A DNA stretch of 64,000 nucleotides, taken from positions 434,001-498,000 of the forward strand of contig NZ_JACHLM010000001.1 of the NCBI RefSeq assembly GCF_014207965.1. Direction: 5' to 3'. The notes beneath the pieces are model-generated. The model saw nothing but the letters and a program-made list of their open reading frames with translations. It was not told the origin of the DNA and did not search any database. A program made the position numbers and the translations under genes. The DNA comes from Brevundimonas bullata. Its GTDB lineage: Bacteria; Pseudomonadota; Alphaproteobacteria; Caulobacterales; Caulobacteraceae. Below, one piece after another: positions 46,965 through 56,582 of this stretch; within the stretch, counting starts at the first letter, position 1, and each line of letters begins with the position of its first letter.

Positions 46965-48308
46965 TCAGGCGGCGCCGGCTCCGGCTGTCCGGGTCGCGAT
47001 GTCAGGCGTCAGCGCCCGCGACAGGGCCTCGACCAGGGCGGGAATGTGCAGGGGCTTGGTCAGGTATTCGGCAAAGCCCGCCTCGCGTCCGCGCCGCATG
47101 TCGGCGGGGGTGGCCCTGGCTGACAGGGCCAGGACCGGCAAACCGCGCGTCAAGGGATCCTCGGCCAGCCGCGCCTTGACCTCGAACCCGTCCATGCCCG
47201 GGAGATTGATGTCGAGGATGACGACGTCGGGCCTCAGGTCGCGGGCCAGGGCCAGCCCTTCCGGTCCCGTCTCAGCCACGTGCAGCTGAATCCGCCCCAG
47301 AGCCGTGATCACATGCCGCATCAGGGCGATGTTGGAGGGGTTGTCCTCGACATAGAGCAGCGTCGCCTCAGGCAGGTCCATTTTCGGCACTGGCGAAGCG
47401 GCGACGAGGCGGGGCTGGGCCACGGCGAGCGGCAGGTGGACGGTGAAGACGGTGCCCTCGCCTTCTCGGCTCTCGGCCTCCAGTCGGCCGCCCATGGCCT
47501 GGATCAGCCGCCGCGCCACGGCCAGACCGAGACCCGCGCCCGCCACATCGGAGGCTTCGCGGCCCAGACGGTTGAAGGGTTGGAACAGGTCGTCCATGCG
47601 GGCGGCCGGCAGGCCGGGGCCGGTGTCGTGGACGCTGAGACTGACGCCCTCGGACGACTGATGCGCCTCGATCAGGACCGCGCCGCCGGGGCGGTTGTAT
47701 TTGACGGCGTTGCCGATCAGGGCGGTCAGCACCTGACGCAGGCGCTCGCGGTCGGCGAGGGCGGCCAGACCGGCCACCGGCGGCGGCTCACGCAGGTCCA
47801 CCCCGGCCGTCTGCGCCGTGGGGCGCAAGGTCTCGCAGACCTGACGCGCGATCAGCAGGGGATCGACCCGCTCGACCTCCAGCGTCAGACGCCCCCCCTC
47901 GATGTCAGCCAGGTTCAGCACCTCGTCGACCAGGGTCAGCAGCCGGGCGCCGGCGGCCCGGATCTGTTCGACGGCCTGATGCTGGCGGTGGCTCAGCGGC
48001 TCCAGCGCCTCATTGATCCGCATCAGGTCGGAAAACCCGATGACGGCGTTGAGGGGGGTGCGCAGTTCGTGGCTCATGCTGGCCAGGAACTCGGTCTTGG
48101 CGCGATGCGCCGCCTCGACCTGGGCCGCCTGGCCTTCGGCGACGGCCAGGGCGGTTTCCAGATCACGCGCCCGCTGTTCGGCGCGGGCTTCGAGCGTGGC
48201 GTTGACCCGCCGCAAGAGGGCAACCTCGCGCCGGGCCTTCATCGCTAGTCGCAACCCTGCCCAACAGCCCGACAAGGCAAAGGCGACCACCACCAGAACG
48301 AGTACCAT
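46965..48308 (-). CDS. Hybrid sensor histidine kinase with receiver domain
   Basis: A 447-residue protein. One N-terminal membrane helix, a short coiled coil (about residues 25-70), the histidine phosphoacceptor domain SMSHELRTPLNAVIGF (H80), and the ATPase domain (NAVKYNRPGG, DTGPGLP, AGAGLGLAVARRL) follow in order. A receiver domain starting TLLYVEDNPSNIALMRH has its phospho-Asp in VVILDINLPGMDGF. There is no separate sensory domain, so input probably comes through a partner or the membrane. No cognate regulator is adjacent. The stand-alone receiver at 53155 is one candidate only by proximity. Confidence 0.92.
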   Translation of the reverse strand: MVLVLVVVAFALSGCWAGLRLAMKARREVALLRRVNATLEARAEQRARDLETALAVAEGQAAQVEAAHRAKTEFLASMSHELRTPLNAVIGFSDLMRINEALEPLSHRQHQAVEQIRAAGARLLTLVDEVLNLADIEGGRLTLEVERVDPLLIARQVCETLRPTAQTAGVDLREPPPVAGLAALADRERLRQVLTALIGNAVKYNRPGGAVLIEAHQSSEGVSLSVHDTGPGLPAARMDDLFQPFNRLGREASDVAGAGLGLAVARRLIQAMGGRLEAESREGEGTVFTVHLPLAVAQPRLVAASPVPKMDLPEATLLYVEDNPSNIALMRHVITALGRIQLHVAETGPEGLALARDLRPDVVILDINLPGMDGFEVKARLAEDPLTRGLPVLALSARATPADMRRGREAGFAEYLTKPLHIPALVEALSRALTPDIATRTAGAGAA

Positions 48309-48390
48309 CGCGCGTCCTCCCGATGACTCGAGAATGACGCGGATAGATTGCAGCTATGTAAATATGCGCGCTAAAGTTGCACGCACCCGA

Positions 48391-49392
48391 TCAGCCTTCG
48401 TCGGCCGCCGGTTCGACCTTGCGACGCGGGGCGCGGCGCTTGGGCGCGGGAGCCTCTTCCGCCGTGTCCGTCTCGTCCGAGGACGGAGCGGTCGGGCGGG
48501 TCAGGAAGCCGGGCAGGCCCATGCCGTCGCTGACTTCGGCATCGGCGGGAGCGTCGGCGACCGGCGCGCGTTCGGCGCGCGGGCGGCGCGGGGCGCGAGC
48601 AGGACGGGCGTCGGCCTCTGCGGCCTCGGCGACCGGAGCCGCTTCGTCCGAACCAGCCTCGGGGACGTACTCAGCCTCGGACAGAGCGCGGGCTTCGTCC
48701 TCGGGCGTGGCCTCGCCGGCCTCGAAGCGACGGTTGCGTTCCTCGCGGCGACGCTCCCAGCGTTCGCGGCGGGTCTCGCGGCGGCCGCCCTCGCGGTTCT
48801 CGCCCTCGGCGCGGGGTTCGCGGTCGTCAGCACGCGGCTCGCGGGCTTCACGGGGCTCGCGCGATTCACGATCCCGGTCGCGATTGTTGTCACGGTCTCG
48901 GTTGTCGCGATCACGGTTGTCGCGGTTGTTGTAGTCCCGGTCGCGGTTGGCGTCGCGTTCGGCGCGCTCGGCCTGGCGGCGAGCCTCATCGTCGAGCTTC
49001 TGCTGTTCGGCCTGGGCGGCGGCGATGATGGCGGCGGCCTGGGCGCCCGACTCGTCTTCGAAGTCGATGTCGAAGCCCTGACCAGCCAGTTCGCGCTGGG
49101 CGATCTCGCTGACCGGACGCTGCGGCTGCAAGGCGCGCAGGACGCGGAAATAGTGTTCGGCGTGCTGGGTGTAGTTTTCGGCGAGCACCCGGTCGCCGGC
49201 GGCCGAGGCGTCGCGCGCCAGCTGCATATAGCGTTCATAGACGGTCTGGGCGTTGCCGCGGACCTTGATGTTCTCGGGGCCTTGCGAGTCCCACGACCGG
49301 TTCGGATTGGTGGCGTTGGCGTTGTTGCCGCCGCCGCTACCGGGCTTCCGGTTGCGTCCGCGCTGACGCTTCATGCCCTTGAAATCTCTCAT
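48391..49392 (-). CDS. DUF4167 protein with disordered Arg/Asp-rich middle
   Basis: A 333-residue protein. The N-terminal 110 residues hold the DUF4167 domain (MKRQRGRNRKPGSGGG, then NIKVRGNAQTVYERYMQLAR and ENYTQHAEHYFRVLRALQ). About 60 residues of alternating Arg, Asp and Asn (RDRDYNNRDNRDRD-like) and an Ala/Glu/Pro-rich acidic tail follow. DUF4167 genes typically sit beside prmC and prfA in alphaproteobacteria, as here. The basic N-terminus and RD-rich tract suggest nucleic-acid or ribosome association, which is inference. Confidence 0.85.
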   Translation of the reverse strand: MRDFKGMKRQRGRNRKPGSGGGNNANATNPNRSWDSQGPENIKVRGNAQTVYERYMQLARDASAAGDRVLAENYTQHAEHYFRVLRALQPQRPVSEIAQRELAGQGFDIDFEDESGAQAAAIIAAAQAEQQKLDDEARRQAERAERDANRDRDYNNRDNRDRDNRDRDNNRDRDRESREPREAREPRADDREPRAEGENREGGRRETRRERWERRREERNRRFEAGEATPEDEARALSEAEYVPEAGSDEAAPVAEAAEADARPARAPRRPRAERAPVADAPADAEVSDGMGLPGFLTRPTAPSSDETDTAEEAPAPKRRAPRRKVEPAADEG

Positions 49393-49675
49393 CGGAGCTT
49401 ACCGTGCTGGTGCGGGCCGCCGTCGGTTAAGGACGGGCAGGACCCAGTTCGTCGTTCCGTTCGGTCGGGGCCAATCCCCGTATCGATGTGCTCGGAAAAC
49501 TAATCGTCGCCCCGTGGTCCGCCGGGCCAACCCGGCCCGACCGTCACTGGCCCAGACGCGCTTGAGCGAGCAAACCGGCTCGAAAAGGATGCGTATGAGT
49601 GGGAGACAAGAAACGACTTAGCGCGCGGCGAAGCGGTTTCCAAGGGTTTTATTGCAGGGCCTGCGCGGCCTCCCG
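49393..49675. other. Intergenic region without a recognised gene
   Basis: The 283 bases between DUF4167 and prmC, both on the minus strand, show no convincing ORF. It probably contains the DUF4167 promoter. CCGGGCCAACCCGG (near 49528-49541) is a small palindrome. Nothing else stands out. Confidence 0.5.
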
Positions 49676-50572
49676 TCACGCTTCCGGGATGGGATCGACG
49701 CGCGGGTCGGGCCCATTGGTGACGACGCGGTCACGGTCGCCCAGGTCCTTGACCACCTTGACCCCGGTGAAGCCGGCGGCCTCGAACAGGGCCTTGACCG
49801 CCGCCCCCTGATCCCAGCCGATCTCGACGGCGAAGACGCCTTCAGGGCGCAGGATGCGGGCGATCTCGGGGGCCAGGTCGCGATAGGGCTGAAGCCCGTC
49901 GGGACCGCCGTCCAGCGCCAGATGCGGGTCGTGGTCGCGGACCTCCGGGTCCAGACCAGCGATGTCGCCCGTCGGGATATAGGGCGGGTTGGACACCACC
50001 AGGTCGAAGCTGTCGTCAGCAAAGCCGGCAGCCCATTCGGTGCGCATGAAGGTGCAGCGGCCGTCCAGGTCCAGGTTGGCGGCGTTCTCACGCGCCACGG
50101 CGATGGCCTCGGTCGAAATGTCGGTGCCGACGCCGCGCGCGCCGGGGCGCTCGACCAGGGTGGCCAGCAGGATGGCGCCCGAGCCGGTGCCCAGGTCGAT
50201 GAAGTCAAAGGCCCGCTGCGGCGGGAAGGCGCGGACGATGACGTCCAGCAGGGTCTCGGTGTCCGGGCGCGGGCTGAGCACGTCGGGGGTGACGTTCAGC
50301 ATGATCTTCCAGAAGCCCTTCTTGCCCAGGATGCGCGACACCGGCTCGCGCTTCAGGCGGCGTTCGACCATGGCCTCGAAGGCGGCGAACTTGTCGGCGT
50401 CGAGAACGCGATAGGGATCGTTCAGAATGTCGACGCGGCCCACGCCGGTCGACGCCTCCAGCAACAGGCGTGCGTCGATCGACGGGCTGTCGATGCCGGC
50501 GGCTTTCAACTGGGCTTGCGCGCCTTTCCAGGCGGTGAGCAGGGTCGGGGCGGCGGGGGCGTTTTCGGACAT
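49676..50572 (-). CDS. prmC: Peptide chain release factor N5-glutamine methyltransferase
   Basis: A 298-residue SAM-dependent enzyme that methylates the Gln of the GGQ motif in release factors. The helical N-terminus (LLTAWKGAQAQLKAAGIDSP) precedes the Rossmann fold with SAM loop FIDLGTGSGAILLA (about residues 118-131). The catalytic motif VVSNPPYIP lies near residue 190. The ATG at 50572 gives the usual start. prfA, its substrate gene, lies 1.3 kb upstream on the same strand with a BrkB-type gene on the opposite strand between them. Confidence 0.95.
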   Translation of the reverse strand: MSENAPAAPTLLTAWKGAQAQLKAAGIDSPSIDARLLLEASTGVGRVDILNDPYRVLDADKFAAFEAMVERRLKREPVSRILGKKGFWKIMLNVTPDVLSPRPDTETLLDVIVRAFPPQRAFDFIDLGTGSGAILLATLVERPGARGVGTDISTEAIAVARENAANLDLDGRCTFMRTEWAAGFADDSFDLVVSNPPYIPTGDIAGLDPEVRDHDPHLALDGGPDGLQPYRDLAPEIARILRPEGVFAVEIGWDQGAAVKALFEAAGFTGVKVVKDLGDRDRVVTNGPDPRVDPIPEA

Positions 50573-50650
50573 GATCGCTGATTGGCGCTTGCAGCGGGCG
50601 ATTTCAAGACGGAACGCAGATCGAGCGTGACCGTTGAGGAGCGGATGGGG

Positions 50651-51895
50651 ATGCACAACCTTCTGAAACGGACGCCCCGTCGGCGCGGGCGACGCGGAAA
50701 CGGCGGCGCGATCTGGCGCTATCTGGGCGCGGCGGCGGGCGGCTTGGCCGCCGGGGCCACGGCGGCGCACCTGCTCTATACCCAGGGCCACAAGTACGGC
50801 GTCGAACTGAGGCCCAAACGGCCCGAGCCCCTGCCCCCGCGCGATCCGGCGCCCGAGGACTACGACGCCGATGAACCCGGCCGCGGGCGGCTGGCCCCGC
50901 ATCCGCTGCATATTCCGCGCAAGGGCTGGGTCGACATCGCCTGGCGCACAGGCATGGGCTATTTCGGCGACCGGGTCGGCTTCGTCGCCGGGGGCGTGAC
51001 CTTCTTCATGCTGCTGGCCCTGTTTCCGACGCTCGGCGCCTTCGTCACCATCTACGGCCTGTTCGCCGATCCGGCCGACGCCTGGAGCCAGCTGAGCTTC
51101 CTCTATGAGGTGCTGCCGTCGAACGTGGCCCAGTTCCTGGGCGCGGAAATGCAGCGGCTGGCGAGCGGTTCGACCGGCGAGCTGACCTTCACCCTGGTCT
51201 GGACCCTGGCCTTGTCGCTGCTGGCGGCCAACGGCGGGGTGAAGACCCTCTTCTATGGCCTGAACCTCGCCTATCACGAGGTCGAGCGGCGCAACATCAT
51301 CACCTACAACCTGATGTGCATGGGCTTTACGGTCTCCGGCCTGCTGGCGGTTCTCATCAGTTCGGGTCTGGTGGTCGGCGTGCCGGTGGTGCTGGCGGTG
51401 TTCGGGCTGGAAGAGGAATGGGCCCACCTGGCGCCCCTGCGCTGGCCCCTGCTCTACTTCGGCTATGTCGCCGCCCTGGCGTTGATCTACCGCATGGGAC
51501 CGTGCCGGGCGCGGGCGCGCTGGCGCTGGCTGACGCCGGGGGCCCTGTTCGCGGCGGCGCTGAGCCTGCTGGTGTCCTTCCTGTTCAGCTGGTTCCTGGG
51601 CAACTTCGTGCGCACCGATTCCTATGGTCCGCTGGCGGCGGCCATGGGCTTCCTGCTGTGGACATGGATTTCGGTGCAGGTGATCCTGATGGGCGCCCGG
51701 CTGAACGCCGAGATCGAGCATCAGACCGCGCTGGACACCACCGTGGGCGAGCCCCTGCCGCTCGGCGAGCGCGGGGCGGTGATGGCGGATTCGGTCGGGC
51801 CGCGCCGGGGCAATCCGGCGGCCCTGGCCTTCACCCTGAAATACGCCGAGGCCCTGGGCGACCGCCTGCTGAAGCGGCGCATCCGGCGTCGCTGA
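50651..51895 (+). CDS. YihY/BrkB family membrane protein
   Basis: A 414-residue protein. A basic N-terminus (TPRRRGRRGNGG) and one early hydrophobic stretch lead to the YihY/BrkB domain starting GWVDIAWRTGMGYFGDRVGF. Six membrane segments follow, including GVTFFMLLALFPTLGAFVTIYG and LGAAMGFLLWTWIS-like ends (AAAMGFLLWTWISVQVILMG). The function of the family is unknown. The ATG at 50651 is preferred because GAGGAG lies nine bases upstream, whereas the ATG at 50645 would be only three bases away. It lies between prmC and prfA on the opposite strand. Confidence 0.88.
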   Translation: MHNLLKRTPRRRGRRGNGGAIWRYLGAAAGGLAAGATAAHLLYTQGHKYGVELRPKRPEPLPPRDPAPEDYDADEPGRGRLAPHPLHIPRKGWVDIAWRTGMGYFGDRVGFVAGGVTFFMLLALFPTLGAFVTIYGLFADPADAWSQLSFLYEVLPSNVAQFLGAEMQRLASGSTGELTFTLVWTLALSLLAANGGVKTLFYGLNLAYHEVERRNIITYNLMCMGFTVSGLLAVLISSGLVVGVPVVLAVFGLEEEWAHLAPLRWPLLYFGYVAALALIYRMGPCRARARWRWLTPGALFAAALSLLVSFLFSWFLGNFVRTDSYGPLAAAMGFLLWTWISVQVILMGARLNAEIEHQTALDTTVGEPLPLGERGAVMADSVGPRRGNPAALAFTLKYAEALGDRLLKRRIRRR

Positions 51896-51898
51896 CGC

Positions 51899-52966
51899 CT
51901 AGCTGAACTCGGCTTCCAGATCGGCGAGGCGGGCGGCCTGATCCTCGGCGATCAGGGCGTTCAGCAGGGGGTCGATGTCGCCTTCCATGATCTGGGGCAG
52001 GCTGTGCAGGGTCAGGTTGATGCGGTGATCGCTGACCCGGCCTTGCGGATAGTTGTAGGTGCGGATGCGCTCGGAGCGGTCGCCCGAGCCGACCTGGGAC
52101 TTGCGCGTATCGGACCGGGCCAGGTCCTTGGCCTGACGCTGCATGTCGTACAGGCGCACGCGCAGGTTCTTCATCGCCTTGTCGCGATTGACGTGCTGAG
52201 ACTTCTCGGACGAGGTCACCATGATGCCGGTGGGCAGGTGGGTGATGCGCACGGCGGAATCGGTCGTGTTGACGTGCTGGCCGCCGCTGCCCGACGACCG
52301 ATAGGTGTCGATGCGGATGTCCTTGTCGTGGATCTCGATCTCGACGTCCTCGACCTCGGGCAGGACCGCCACCGTGGCCGCCGAGGTGTGGATGCGGCCC
52401 TGGGACTCGGTCGCCGGCACGCGCTGCACCCGGTGGACGCCGCTCTCGAACTTCAGTCGGCCGAACACGCCCTCGCCGGTGACGGTGGCGATGATTTCCT
52501 TGTAGCCGCCCGCGTCGCCCTCGGTCAGGCTGTCGACCTCGACGCGCCAGCCGCGCGACTGGGCGTAGCGTGAATACATGCGGAACAGGTCGCCGGCGAA
52601 TATGGCCGCCTCGTCCCCGCCGGTGCCGGCGCGCACTTCCAGCACCGCCGAGGCGTTTTCGTCGGCGTCGCGAGGGGCCAGCAGCAGGGCGACCTCGCGC
52701 TCCAGATCCGGCAGGCGCGCGTTCAGGGCGTCCAGTTCGTCGGCGGCCATGGCGGCCATTTCGGGGTCCGAGGCCATGGCCTGCAGGTCCTCGACCTCGG
52801 CGCGGGCGCGGGCCAGGGTCTGCACCGCCTCGGCCACCGGCTTCAGCTCGGCATATTCTTTCGACAGGCGCACGATCTCGGCGCCGTCCGAGGCCGCGCC
52901 CATGCGCGCCTCCACCTGGTGGAAGCGGTCGAGCACCTGATCGAGCCGGGCCTGGGGCAGTCGCAA
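51899..52966 (-). CDS. prfA: Peptide chain release factor 1
   Basis: A 355-residue class I release factor reading UAA and UAG. The GGQ motif is in [26 protein letters not shown] (about residues 225-250). The anticodon-like recognition tripeptide region PAT is in [18 protein letters not shown] helical N-terminal domain and the C-terminal helix complete the usual length. TTG at 52966 is used as start, with AAAGGA seven bases upstream and no better ATG nearby. It is convergent with the BrkB gene, three bases between the stops. Confidence 0.96.
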   Translation of the reverse strand: MRLPQARLDQVLDRFHQVEARMGAASDGAEIVRLSKEYAELKPVAEAVQTLARARAEVEDLQAMASDPEMAAMAADELDALNARLPDLEREVALLLAPRDADENASAVLEVRAGTGGDEAAIFAGDLFRMYSRYAQSRGWRVEVDSLTEGDAGGYKEIIATVTGEGVFGRLKFESGVHRVQRVPATESQGRIHTSAATVAVLPEVEDVEIEIHDKDIRIDTYRSSGSGGQHVNTTDSAVRITHLPTGIMVTSSEKSQHVNRDKAMKNLRVRLYDMQRQAKDLARSDTRKSQVGSGDRSERIRTYNYPQGRVSDHRINLTLHSLPQIMEGDIDPLLNALIAEDQAARLADLEAEFS

Positions 52967-53154
52967 GGGAGCGTCCTTTGAAGGGAAATTCGAGCGCGGA
53001 GCCTTACCCGTCGGACCGCCCCCTGTCGATGAAAAGGCCGGAACACGCGCAGATGGAGCGATTGTGAACAGCCGTCACAAGCCCGTCAGGCCGGTTCCTT
53101 CGCAGGTGCAAAACCCCTAGCTCCACCGGGGCTGAAACAAGACAGGAGACGGGC

Positions 53155-53763
53155 ATGTTCGATGGAAACGCGGATTCGACCGCTGGCGCGGACGCCAATG
53201 TGGCGCGGCTTTGCGCCCTCTACGACGGCTTGCTGGAGCGTTCGGACGCCACGATTTCTACGGAGGCCGAGACCGAACTGAAGGCCCTGGCCAAGATTTT
53301 CGACCTGGACGCTGACCGCCCAGCCGCCGAGCTATGGCCCTATGTGCGCGCCGTCCTGGTGCGGCAGGCGCCGGCTGAAACGCCCGCCGCCGCGCCGACC
53401 GTCGAGCCCCTGACCGTCCTGCTGGTCGAGGATGACGCCGAGGCCGCCGCCGCCCTGACCGAGGCGCTGGACGCCGCCGGACACCGCGTCGTCGGCCCCT
53501 TCCACAGCGCCGAGGCCGCCGAGGCCGCGACCGCGCTCCACCCCATCGACGTGGCCCTGCTGGACATCAACCTGTCGGGCGAGGCCACCGGCGCCGACCT
53601 GGCCCGCAGCCTGAAGGCGCGCTGGGGCGTGCCGGTCATCTTCCTGTCCGGTGATGTCAGCGCCGCCGCCGCCAACGCCGAACTGGCCGCCGCCATGGTC
53701 ATCAAGCCCTACACCGGCCGCGACGTGCTGGACGCCATCGCGCGACTGGAGCCGAGACGCTGA
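53155..53763 (+). CDS. Stand-alone response regulator receiver protein
   Basis: A 202-residue protein. The first 80 residues are a helical, acidic segment of unknown type (VARLCALYDGLLERSDATIS). A CheY-like receiver follows: TVLLVEDDAEAAAAL with the acidic pair, phospho-Asp in VALLDINLSGEATG, Ser in VIFLSGDVS and Lys in VIKPYTGRDVL. No output domain is present, so it likely works by protein contact. GAGACGGGC precedes the ATG. No kinase is adjacent. Confidence 0.88.
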   Translation: MFDGNADSTAGADANVARLCALYDGLLERSDATISTEAETELKALAKIFDLDADRPAAELWPYVRAVLVRQAPAETPAAAPTVEPLTVLLVEDDAEAAAALTEALDAAGHRVVGPFHSAEAAEAATALHPIDVALLDINLSGEATGADLARSLKARWGVPVIFLSGDVSAAAANAELAAAMVIKPYTGRDVLDAIARLEPRR

Positions 53764-53822
53764 GGCTTCAAGGCCATTGCCAAGCCGAGCGGGGGATGCG
53801 CCTGATGCGGCCAGAGGGCTGA

Positions 53823-54605
53823 ATGGACACCTTTTTCCTGTTTCTGCTGGTAGGCGTTCTGGCCCAGGCGATCGATGGCGCCCTGGGCATGGCCTATGGC
53901 GTCATCTCGTCCTCGGTGCTGCTGGCCCTGGGCGTGCCCCCGGCCATGGCCTCGGCCAGCGTCCACGCCGCCGAAGTCTTCACCACCGCCGCCTCAGCCG
54001 GCAGCCACGCCTGGCACAGGAATGTCGAGTGGCGCCTCTTTCTGCCGCTGGCCATCGCGGGCGTCATCGGCGGGGTGCTGGGGGCCTATGTCCTGACCGG
54101 GATCGACGGCGATGTCATCAAACCCTTCATCATCGCCTATCTGGCCCTGATCGGGGTCTGGATCCTGTGGCGAGCCGGGCATGACGTGCCGCATCGCCAC
54201 CTGCCCGCCTGGATCACCGCCCCCATCGGCGTGGTCGGCGGCTTCCTCGACGCCATCGGCGGGGGCGGCTGGGGTCCTACGGTGTCCTCGACCATGGTCG
54301 GCGCCGGGCATGACCCCCGCAAGGCCATCGGCACGGTCAACACCGCCGAGTTCTTCTTGACGGTCGCCGTATCCGCCACCTTCGTCTGGGCCATCGTCAC
54401 GGGCCACTGGGAAGAGGCCGGTGCGCTGGAGAACCACGCCGCCGCGGTCGGCGGACTGGTCGTCGGCGGGCTGATCGCCGCGCCCTTCGCCGGGCTGATC
54501 GTCAAGAAGGTGCCGCGCAAGGTCCTGGCCTATGCGGTCGGCGGTCTGCTGCTCTTCCTCGCCGCCTTCCAGGGCGCGCAACTGGCGGGCCTGTTCGGGC
54601 GATAA
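53823..54605 (+). CDS. TSUP family (TauE/SafE) sulfite/sulfonate exporter-like protein
   Basis: A 260-residue integral membrane protein with about eight helices in two TSUP repeats. Marks are LAQAIDGALGMAYGVISSSVLL in the first half and GGFLDAIGGGGWGPTVSSTMVGAG in the second, the Gly-rich loops typical of TauE/SafE proteins. The transported anion is unknown. It ends just before a paired inverted repeat. Confidence 0.9.
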   Translation: MDTFFLFLLVGVLAQAIDGALGMAYGVISSSVLLALGVPPAMASASVHAAEVFTTAASAGSHAWHRNVEWRLFLPLAIAGVIGGVLGAYVLTGIDGDVIKPFIIAYLALIGVWILWRAGHDVPHRHLPAWITAPIGVVGGFLDAIGGGGWGPTVSSTMVGAGHDPRKAIGTVNTAEFFLTVAVSATFVWAIVTGHWEEAGALENHAAAVGGLVVGGLIAAPFAGLIVKKVPRKVLAYAVGGLLLFLAAFQGAQLAGLFGR

Positions 54606-54613
54606 CCACCATG

Positions 54614-54737
54614 CCGCTCATCCCGACGGACGCCGGGACCCAGTGCTTTGGCCCCGACCTCGACGCTGGAACGAAGCACCATTTCTTCGGGGAGCCTTGG
54701 GCTCTCACTGGATCCCGGCGTCCGCCGGGATGAGCGG
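54614..54737. repeat. Paired REP-like inverted repeat, CATCC/GGGACC family (copy 5, empty)
   Basis: The left arm starts CCGCTCATCCCGACGG and ends GGGACCCAGTG. The right arm starts CACTGGATCCCGG and ends GGGATGAGCGG at 54737, matching the left arm except for two positions. The arms share CCGCTCATCC and GGGACCCA with the arms at 31022-31405, but the spacer is only about 60 bases and holds no GIY-YIG gene. Confidence 0.8.
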
Positions 54738-54770
54738 ATTAACGGGGCGGCGCCTGAAAAGCTGAACGGC

Positions 54771-55367
54771 TCAGACGGGAACAGTCGCCTGGAAGCTGGG
54801 ACGCTGCTCCAGCGCGGCCTGAAGCGCGACCAAGTTGGGTCGGCCCGTCTTCCAGTCATAGTCGGGGTGGCGGAAGCTGATCCAGCTGACGGCGATCCCG
54901 GCGCTCAGCACGCCCATGTCGAAGTCCCCGGCGTCGGGCGCGGCGGCTTCGAGCGCGTCCAGCGCTCGGCCCATGTTGAAGGTCCAGCGGGACATCCACG
55001 ACGGCGAGCGCTCGGCCTCGGGGCGGCGCTTCTCCAGCACCAGCTTGACGCCCATCTCCAGCGTGGCGTTGGCCAGGGTCTCCAGACGCTTGACCCGCAG
55101 CCATTCCGCGCCCTCGGCGGGCAGCAGACGCGGGCCGGAGCCGATGGCGTCGAGGTACTGGCAGATGACCGGACTGTCGGTCAGCGGCAGGCCGTCCTCG
55201 GCGATCAGGGTCGGCGCCTGGACCACCGGATTGGTCGCCAGCAGTTCCGGCGCATTGGCGTAGGGATCGACCGCGATCTCCTCGATCCGGTCGGACAGCC
55301 CCTTCTCATGGGCGACGATGCGGACCTTGCGGGCGAAGGGCGACGGGGTGGTGCTGTAGAGCTTCAT
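54771..55367 (-). CDS. Glutathione S-transferase family protein
   Basis: A 198-residue GST. The thioredoxin-like N-terminal domain begins MKLYSTTPSPFARKVRIVAH, with the catalytic Ser/Cys-type position in TTPSPFARK. It contains NPVVQAPTLIAEDGLPLTDS (cis-Pro) and the glutathione-contact SPVICQYLD. The C-terminal helical domain covers about residues 80-198. The substrate is unknown. It starts three bases after the ispG stop and is thus likely co-transcribed. Confidence 0.9.
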   Translation of the reverse strand: MKLYSTTPSPFARKVRIVAHEKGLSDRIEEIAVDPYANAPELLATNPVVQAPTLIAEDGLPLTDSPVICQYLDAIGSGPRLLPAEGAEWLRVKRLETLANATLEMGVKLVLEKRRPEAERSPSWMSRWTFNMGRALDALEAAAPDAGDFDMGVLSAGIAVSWISFRHPDYDWKTGRPNLVALQAALEQRPSFQATVPV

Positions 55368-55369
55368 GG

Positions 55370-56518
55370 CTACTCGGCGGCGTTCAGGACGGCGGTTGCG
55401 GCGCGGGCGGCGTCCAGTTCGGCGGCCTTGGCTTCGACCAGGTCGACGATGTGGTCGATCATGCCGTCATTGGCCTGTTTGCCGGCGATCTTGCCGTTCA
55501 TATAGACCATGCCCGCGCCCTTGCCGCCGCCGGTGAAGCCGACGTCGGTATAGAGGGCCTCGCCCGGGCCGTTGACGACGCAGCCGATGATCGACAGCGA
55601 CATGGCCGTCGAGACGTGGGCCAGCTTCTCTTCCAGAATGGCTACCGTCTCGATGACGTTGAAGCCCTGACGGGCGCATGACGGACAGGCGATGATGTTC
55701 ACCCCCCGGTGGCGCAGACCCAGGGATTTCAGGATGTCGAAGCCGACCTTGATCTCTTCCACTGGATCGGCGGCCAGCGAGACGCGGATGGTGTCGCCGA
55801 TCCCGGCCCACAGCATGTTCCCCATGCCGATGGCCGACTTGATCGTGCCGGTACGAAGCGGCCCGGCCTCGGTCACGCCCAGGTGCAGCGGGCAGTCGAT
55901 GGCCTCGGCCAGCTGCTGATAGGCGGCGACCGTCAGGAAGGGGTCCGACGCCTTCACCGAGATCTTGAACTCGTGGAAGTCCAAGTCCTGCAGGATGCGG
56001 GCGTGGTTCAGGGCGCTCTCGACCATAGCGTCGGGACAGGGCTCGCCGTACTTCTCCAGCAGCTCCTTTTCCAGAGACCCGGCGTTGACGCCGATGCGCA
56101 TGGAGCAGCCGTGGTCGCGGGCGGCCTGGACGACCTCCTTGACCCGGTCGATGGAGCCGATGTTGCCGGGGTTGATGCGCAGGCAGGCGGCGCCCGCCTG
56201 GGCCGCCTCGATGCCGCGTTTGTAGTGGAAGTGGATGTCGGCCACGAGCGGCACGCGGGCCTCACGCGCGATGGTCCTGAAGGCCGCCGTCGACTCCTCA
56301 TCGGGGCAGGAGACGCGGACGATGTCGGCCCCGGCCTCTTCCAGCTGACGGATCTGCTCCAGCGTCGCCGCCGCATCGGTCGTCGGCGTATTGGTCATCG
56401 ACTGGACGCTGATCGGGGCGTCGCCGCCGACAGCGACGGAGCCGACCATGATCTGGCGGCTCTTGCGGCGCTCGATGTGGCGCCAGGGACGGATGTGGCC
56501 GAATTCGGAACTGCTCAT
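55370..56518 (-). CDS. ispG: 4-hydroxy-3-methylbut-2-en-1-yl diphosphate synthase (GcpE)
   Basis: A 382-residue Fe-S enzyme of the MEP isoprenoid pathway, converting ME-cPP to HMBPP. The TIM-barrel part starts [20 protein letters not shown]. The Fe-S ligands are in [15 protein letters not shown] (CxxC) and [12 protein letters not shown], with the conserved acidic region following. The ATG at 56518 ([15 protein letters not shown]) is used. A TTG-type start further up would add 13 residues. It lies downstream of a RodZ-like gene, an order common in proteobacteria. Confidence 0.96.
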   Translation of the reverse strand: MSSSEFGHIRPWRHIERRKSRQIMVGSVAVGGDAPISVQSMTNTPTTDAAATLEQIRQLEEAGADIVRVSCPDEESTAAFRTIAREARVPLVADIHFHYKRGIEAAQAGAACLRINPGNIGSIDRVKEVVQAARDHGCSMRIGVNAGSLEKELLEKYGEPCPDAMVESALNHARILQDLDFHEFKISVKASDPFLTVAAYQQLAEAIDCPLHLGVTEAGPLRTGTIKSAIGMGNMLWAGIGDTIRVSLAADPVEEIKVGFDILKSLGLRHRGVNIIACPSCARQGFNVIETVAILEEKLAHVSTAMSLSIIGCVVNGPGEALYTDVGFTGGGKGAGMVYMNGKIAGKQANDGMIDHIVDLVEAKAAELDAARAATAVLNAAE

Positions 56519-56582
56519 GTCGCGCGGAACATAGGCGAGGAACGACGGCAAAACCACGACATCAGCCGGGGTCCGCGACGAT

